Origin: an uncultured Ruminococcus sp.
Lineage (GTDB): Bacteria > Bacillota > Clostridia > Lachnospirales > Lachnospiraceae
Assembly (NCBI GenBank): GCA_946494335.1
Contig: CAMMBV010000010.1
Location: forward strand, 1 to 64,000
Reading direction: 5' to 3'
Length of the DNA stretch: 64,000 nucleotides
Part shown: positions 59,278-64,000 of the stretch, one piece after another
Numbering within the stretch: the first letter of the stretch is position 1
Layout: every line of letters begins with the position of its first letter
Position numbers and translations under genes: made by a program
Notes under the pieces: generated by a model
Seen by the model: only the letters and a program-made list of their open reading frames with translations
Databases searched by the model: none
What the model was told of the DNA's origin: nothing

Positions 59278-61230
59278 ATGAAAAAAATTTTAGGTATTGA
59301 TACCGGCGGTACATATACGGATTCCGTGATACTGGAGGCGGGCACAAAAAATTTGCTTTATAAAGCAAAGACCCCCACAACAAAGAATAATCTCAGGCAT
59401 TGTATTGAGACTTGTTTTGAGGAAATTCCTCCCGACTTATTGCAGGATATCTCGATGGTGTGCCTTTCTACAACACTGGCTACGAATGCGATTGTTGAAA
59501 ATCACGGATGCAAGGAGGGGTTGATTCTCATTGGAAAAAGGCCAAAGGGAATGATGCCTACCAGTCGCTATGCGATTGTTGAGGGGCTCTGCGATATTAT
59601 GGGCAGAATGAAGCACCCGCTTAATAAAGAAGAGATTATCGAAACAATCGAAAAATTCCGGGATAAAGTTGATGCAATTGCAGTTTCAGGATACGCCAGT
59701 ATCAGGAACCCGGCACATGAAAGTTATATTGCAGAAATGGTACGGGAACGGCTGAATATTCCGGTAGTCTGCGCACACGAATTGACCACAACGCTTGGCT
59801 ATTATGAGCGTACTGTTACTGCGGATTTGAATGCACGACTTATTCCGCTTGTATGTAACTTGATAGATTCCGTAAAGCACGTCATGGAACGTCTTTTAAT
59901 TAACGCACCTCTTATGATTGTAAAGGGGGATGGTAGTTTAATGACAGATGCCTGTGCCAGAAGTAAGCCGATTGAGACTATTCTTTCCGGTCCGGCGGCC
60001 AGTGTCATGGGAGGGATTTATCTCTCCGGCCTGAAGGACGCGTTTGTGATGGATATCGGAGGTACGACGACAGATATTGCAAATGTTGTGAAAGGACAGC
60101 TGGCAATCCGTAATGAAGGAGCAAAAGTCGGAAAATGGTATACACAGGTCAGGGCGGCTGAGGTTTTTACGGCAGGACTGGGAGGCGACAGCCGGATATT
60201 GACAGACGGAAATCAGCAGATACAGATCGGGCCGGAAAAATCGATTCCCTACTGTATGGCTTCAAAAGATTATCCGGAACTTCTGTGTGAATTGGGTGAA
60301 ATCTATATCAGTGATGCCTACCGTCATTTCCGATACCATGATGAAGAGGCGTATGTATTAATTAAAAAATACAGGAAGCTTGCCTATACAAAGGATGAAG
60401 AAATCATCATAGAAATTTTAAGGTCGTCGCCCCACACGCTCTATTACCTGGAGACTCATATTCAGGTGACAAACTTACGGGAAATTATTTCTGATCTGCT
60501 GCAGGAGGGTGTTATTGGACGCATCTCACTTACGCCTACGGATGTATTGCATTGTTCCGGGGAATATCGAAAATGGCCTTTCAGAATTTCAGAACTGGCA
60601 ACAGCAATAGCTGCCGATCAGACAGGAATGACCATACAAGAGTACATAGATGCGGTCCGCCAAAGAATAACACAGCTTTTGAATTGTGACGCAATTCAGG
60701 CGGCAATGTACTTTGATCATCAGGGATTTGATATCCCAAATGATCCCGCAGCAGATTATTTTATTAATTACCTCTATTTTGAACATAGATCATCGGTACT
60801 CACAGCTTCCTATCATCTGGAAAAACCGATTGTGGCGATTGGAGCATCTGCTGCAGCCTGGACAAAAGAGCTTTCCGGAGCAATGGACACAAAAGTGATG
60901 ATTCCGAAGCATGCGGAAGTTGCAAATGCTGTAGGGGCGGCGGTTGGAAAATCCGTGGAAAAAATTGAAATCCTGATTCGGCGCGACAGTGTGAATGGAA
61001 ATTTTATTGTATATTCGCCGATCCAAAGATGTTCCTTTGAAACATTGGATGAGGCGGCTCAATATGCGAGAGAAAGTGGAAATGTGTGTATTGAGCGCAT
61101 GGCTGAGAGCAGAGATTTTAAAGTCAGTGTAAAAGAAGAGGACACGGAAATAGAAGATGTTACGAATGGGAACATGACATTTGTTGAAAGGGTGGTAACG
61201 GTCAGGGCAGATTTTTACAATTATCAATAA
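59278..61230 (+). CDS. Hydantoinase/oxoprolinase-type ASKHA protein
   Basis: A 650-residue protein of the hydantoinase A/oxoprolinase N-terminal family. GIDTGGTYTDSVIL at the N-terminus and FVMDIGGTTTDIANV near residue 258 are the two nucleotide-binding loops. A C-terminal part of about 130 residues is family-unlike in my reading. In glutamate mutase operons an ASKHA protein (MutL/GlmL) reactivates the B12 enzyme; because this gene precedes a B12 mutase, a reactivase role is a fair inference, and amidohydrolase activity the alternative. Confidence 0.83.
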   Translation: MKKILGIDTGGTYTDSVILEAGTKNLLYKAKTPTTKNNLRHCIETCFEEIPPDLLQDISMVCLSTTLATNAIVENHGCKEGLILIGKRPKGMMPTSRYAIVEGLCDIMGRMKHPLNKEEIIETIEKFRDKVDAIAVSGYASIRNPAHESYIAEMVRERLNIPVVCAHELTTTLGYYERTVTADLNARLIPLVCNLIDSVKHVMERLLINAPLMIVKGDGSLMTDACARSKPIETILSGPAASVMGGIYLSGLKDAFVMDIGGTTTDIANVVKGQLAIRNEGAKVGKWYTQVRAAEVFTAGLGGDSRILTDGNQQIQIGPEKSIPYCMASKDYPELLCELGEIYISDAYRHFRYHDEEAYVLIKKYRKLAYTKDEEIIIEILRSSPHTLYYLETHIQVTNLREIISDLLQEGVIGRISLTPTDVLHCSGEYRKWPFRISELATAIAADQTGMTIQEYIDAVRQRITQLLNCDAIQAAMYFDHQGFDIPNDPAADYFINYLYFEHRSSVLTASYHLEKPIVAIGASAAAWTKELSGAMDTKVMIPKHAEVANAVGAAVGKSVEKIEILIRRDSVNGNFIVYSPIQRCSFETLDEAAQYARESGNVCIERMAESRDFKVSVKEEDTEIEDVTNGNMTFVERVVTVRADFYNYQ

Positions 61231-61288
61231 AATTAAAAAGGGAGGGACAAAAGGTGAAAAAACAAAACAATAGTAGGGAGGTATGCAT

Positions 61289-63043
61289 ATGGATCAGGCT
61301 TTAAAAGAATACATTGCCAGTTTAAAACCAAAAGGATTCCCGGATGGAAATGATCTCGTAAAAGAAGGAATGGAGATGGCAAAGGACATTCCGTGGAATA
61401 AGTCCAGATTTCTGAAAGAATATGGATATGAAAGTCATCTGGAATACAGAAAGAAAAACTTAGCAGATGGAAAACAGACTTATCAGCTACTGATGGGGCT
61501 GTCAACGTTGGAAGAAGAGGTTGAGGGAATCAAAAAAATAGATGAGTTTGCGAAGAGAACCGGTTTTGAAGTGCGTTCCATGCAGTCTATCCCAAGTTCT
61601 CTGGTTGGCCTTCCGCCAGAATACTGGGAGGGTGCACCAAGACCAACCAGCTATATGATGGAAAAAGAGGAGGACTGGATTGCGCATACGGAAGCGGCGC
61701 CGGTGGATGTCTGCTGGCAGGACTGGCATTTGGCAAGTCCCAACAATCTGAATGAGACAAAATACGCGTTAAAAGCGGGAACGTCAAGACTCGGTTGTTT
61801 TTCGACATTTACCTGGGATTATCCAGGATATCATGATGAAAAACAGAGATTTTCCGATATGATGCGCACAATGGGAATTCTTGCTGCAAAGAAGGATGAG
61901 GGAATGGACTGCATTACCTATCCGGAAGACGGCATGCCCGGGTATTTCATGGACATCGTCTCTTATGTCGGCTATGAGATGGTAGAGCATTATATCATAG
62001 AAGATTTATGCGGCGCCAGAATGTCTTTCTCATATGGGGGGCTGCTCTCTGAGATTCTTCCGAGAATGGCGTTTGCATTGGCGATGGAAAAATTGTATGG
62101 AACACCTGATCATCCGTTTGTGACTTATTACAACGGGTCTACAAATGAGCAGTGGGATCATGATCTGGAAGCCAATTATGGACTCGGTGCATCGGAGATG
62201 TTGATCGAGGCTGTTATCAATCTGAAGTACAATATGCCGGTTGTCATCAATCCGGTTTCCATTACAGAAGCACAGCGTGTTCCAACGCTCGAAGAGTTAT
62301 TTAACATTGTAAAATGCGGAATCGGCGTAGAGCGAAAGGCAAAGGAATGGCTGTCGATTATTGATTTCTCCAAATTTGAGAAACTAAGAGATCTTCTTAT
62401 TGAGCAGGGAACTATTTTCTATAATAATGTGATGGAAGGATTCAAAGAAGCTGGCGTCAATGTAAATGATCCATTGGAGATGGTTATGGTACTGCGCCAT
62501 TTTGATCCTGCAAAATTCGAGCAGGTGTTCCATCCCAGCATGGAAAGATACGGTTACTTTGTACCATACGTTCCAACGGTACTTGGACGCGAAACGGTAG
62601 AGAAGGAAAAAGAAATTATTGCGGAACTGAAAGAAAAAGGATACGAAAATGCAGTGAAAGGAAAGAAGATTATCTGTGCATCCGCAGATGGACATAGTTA
62701 TGGCCTGCAGCTGATTGACACTGTATGGCGTGAAATGAATGCAGAAGTAGTCAATGCGGGAACGAATATGGAAGCCTCATTTCTGCTGGATCTGGCTGAT
62801 GAAGAGGACGCAGATGTTGTCATTGTCAGTGTGCACTGCGGACAGAGTCTCGACTATGCCAAAATTATTTCGGAGATGTCTAAAAAGCGTAACAAGAAGT
62901 ATAACGTTGTAATGGGAGGAATGTTGAATGCAATGCTTCCCGGTTACACAGAACCTGTCGACGTAGCTGATTTGATTAATGAAATGGGAGTTTTCGCAAC
63001 CAACGATTTTGAAAAGCAGATTAACTACATAGCAGAAAAATAA
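61289..63043 (+). CDS. Cobalamin-dependent mutase, glutamate-mutase-like with fused B12 domain
   Basis: A 584-residue protein. Residues about 60-440 resemble the TIM barrel of methylaspartate (glutamate) mutase E. Residues about 455-584 form a B12-binding Rossmann domain with the base-off signature D-G-H-S-Y-G (near 466-471, matching D-x-H-x-x-G) and later VSVHCGQSL and VVMGGMLN. Glutamate mutase normally has these as two proteins. The known arginine claw for the glutamate carboxylates is not apparent. The start at 61289 follows GGGAGG by 7 nt; an ATG 6 nt earlier is too close. The substrate is unknown. Confidence 0.8.
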   Translation: MDQALKEYIASLKPKGFPDGNDLVKEGMEMAKDIPWNKSRFLKEYGYESHLEYRKKNLADGKQTYQLLMGLSTLEEEVEGIKKIDEFAKRTGFEVRSMQSIPSSLVGLPPEYWEGAPRPTSYMMEKEEDWIAHTEAAPVDVCWQDWHLASPNNLNETKYALKAGTSRLGCFSTFTWDYPGYHDEKQRFSDMMRTMGILAAKKDEGMDCITYPEDGMPGYFMDIVSYVGYEMVEHYIIEDLCGARMSFSYGGLLSEILPRMAFALAMEKLYGTPDHPFVTYYNGSTNEQWDHDLEANYGLGASEMLIEAVINLKYNMPVVINPVSITEAQRVPTLEELFNIVKCGIGVERKAKEWLSIIDFSKFEKLRDLLIEQGTIFYNNVMEGFKEAGVNVNDPLEMVMVLRHFDPAKFEQVFHPSMERYGYFVPYVPTVLGRETVEKEKEIIAELKEKGYENAVKGKKIICASADGHSYGLQLIDTVWREMNAEVVNAGTNMEASFLLDLADEEDADVVIVSVHCGQSLDYAKIISEMSKKRNKKYNVVMGGMLNAMLPGYTEPVDVADLINEMGVFATNDFEKQINYIAEK

Positions 63044-63063
63044 TTGATGAAGGAGAGAGTAAA

Positions 63064-64000
63064 ATGGCAACAACAAATGCGAAAGGGCAAACGCCGCAGG
63101 AGGCGTACAATGCCAGGAAAATCAAAATGGCACTCAGCGGAATGAAAATAGCGTTTTTGCTTCCCATTTCGGCAATTATTCAAAATATTTTTAACTCATC
63201 TGTGACAGATACCGTATCGAGACAGCTTTCTGATAAGGTTATCGTCAGTATTATAATTTCCATTGTATTGTTGGGAATCGGAGATGTTTTTGCAGGCATC
63301 TTTACCCTGATTTACAATATGGCGAAAGGAAAAGGATTGAAAGAATATAAAAGAACAGTATCTATGAAGATTTCATGGATGATGCTTTTGGCAGCTGCAT
63401 TTGCCGGACCGCTTGCTACAGGCTGTTGGATGGCGGCAACGCCCTTTTGCGGACTGACAACCGTGGCAATCATAACAAGCCTTGGACCGATACTGACGGC
63501 GATTTTTGGACGTTTTTTCCTTCATGAAAAACTCAATACAAGAATTTATCTTGGAATTGTCATTGTAATTGCAGGAGTGATCGTTGCAGGGTACTCAGGG
63601 GCCTCCGGTGCGGGAAATAATTTTATTCTTGGCGTTATCCTTGCATTTATGGCTCCGATCGGATTTGCTGCTGAAGGACAGTTTTCTACATTTGTGGGAG
63701 ACATTATTGATCCAAATGTAGGATGTGGATTCTTCCGTTGTTTCGGGTCAGGAATCATCGGACTGGTCTGTATGGCGATTCTGGCGGCAGCCACAGGAAA
63801 TATTGCTGCATACGGTTTAATATTTAAAATTGTATTTACAAAACCTGTGACACTTTTATTCGTAGCAGCTATGGGACTTCTCGGGGCAGTGAACTACAAT
63901 TCCGCTTATCTGGCTTTCAACAGGACAGGTCCCTCCAGAACGCTGGCAATCGACAGTTCGAGACCTGTGTGGAGTATTATCTTCGGATACTTGTTTGCGT
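63064..64000 (+). CDS. EamA/DMT family transporter, truncated by the window end
   Basis: The first 312 residues of a drug/metabolite-type transporter with ten predicted helices in two EamA halves; TSLGPILTAIFGRFFLHEKLN (near 140) and the late RTLAIDSSRPVWSIIFGYL are the repeated landmark. GGAGAGAG stands before the ATG. It is 20 nt after the mutase gene, so it probably imports the substrate or exports the product. The stop codon lies beyond the window. Confidence 0.88.
   Translation, partial: MATTNAKGQTPQEAYNARKIKMALSGMKIAFLLPISAIIQNIFNSSVTDTVSRQLSDKVIVSIIISIVLLGIGDVFAGIFTLIYNMAKGKGLKEYKRTVSMKISWMMLLAAAFAGPLATGCWMAATPFCGLTTVAIITSLGPILTAIFGRFFLHEKLNTRIYLGIVIVIAGVIVAGYSGASGAGNNFILGVILAFMAPIGFAAEGQFSTFVGDIIDPNVGCGFFRCFGSGIIGLVCMAILAAATGNIAAYGLIFKIVFTKPVTLLFVAAMGLLGAVNYNSAYLAFNRTGPSRTLAIDSSRPVWSIIFGYLFA

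Overview
The window looks like a chromosomal segment of a spore-forming, low-to-mid-GC Clostridia, most likely Lachnospiraceae (inferred from gene content; no database search was possible). The signs are strong AGGAGG-type ribosome sites, a spoIID/spoIIQ pair, two YesM/LytTR-type two-component systems, DUF3791/DUF3990 genes, an Rpn nuclease, and many corrinoid- or methyl-transfer-related genes (MttB, four URO-D/MtaA-like proteins, CobO, DUF1638, and a B12-dependent mutase).

Layout. 0-1 kb: the end of a tRNA cluster (Met partial, Phe, Lys), an AT-rich block with palindromes and a candidate small RNA, then DUF6506. 1-10 kb: M48-type peptidase, CorA-like channel, and a divergent methylamine/betaine-type locus: mttB-tetR on the minus strand against MFS-BCCT-Nudix-gldA-membrane protein on the plus strand. 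10-16 kb: Uma2 nuclease and a BceAB-like ABC exporter divergent from a LytTR/GHKL two-component system. 16-18 kb: a LacI regulator divergent from a hydroxypyruvate-isomerase-like gene, with matching operators in front of both, followed by a ~200-bp highly structured element. 18.3-19.3 kb: a three-gene coupled DUF3791-DUF3990-DUF3791 cassette that resembles a toxin-antitoxin system. 19.4-23.3 kb: azlCD, spoIID, spoIIQ-like, a GIY-YIG protein and cobO. 23.3-26.2 kb: an AraC regulator and an operon holding the Ada zinc domain and Ogt as separate proteins, with DUF1638 and an ABM protein between them.

27-53 kb is a catabolic island. A ribose-type ABC transporter (two permeases, binding protein, ATPase) is followed by two URO-D/MtaA-like proteins and an AraC activator. 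A second ribose-type ABC transporter and a zinc alcohol dehydrogenase come next, then a YesM/YesN two-component system on the other strand. The island ends with an operon of URO-D protein, SsuABC/TauABC-type transporter (two permeases, two ATPases), another URO-D protein and a sulfatase. A 19-bp palindrome in front of the second transporter has a near-copy in front of the second URO-D gene, which ties the two to one regulator. The pattern suggests uptake of small, possibly methylated or sulfated, compounds followed by zinc/corrinoid methyl transfer. No corrinoid carrier protein (MtaC/MttC type) is visible in the window.

53-56 kb is accessory: two near-identical HTH genes flanking an unknown gene, and an Rpn nuclease whose start codon is buried in a hairpin. 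56-58 kb holds two flavodoxin-fold paralogues, one of them lacking the cysteine cluster. 58-64 kb is a tight operon driven by a clear promoter: class III aminotransferase, hydantoinase/oxoprolinase-type ASKHA protein, a glutamate-mutase-like protein with a fused C-terminal B12 domain, and an EamA transporter cut by the window edge. I regard this operon and the URO-D island as the best candidates for undescribed biochemistry.
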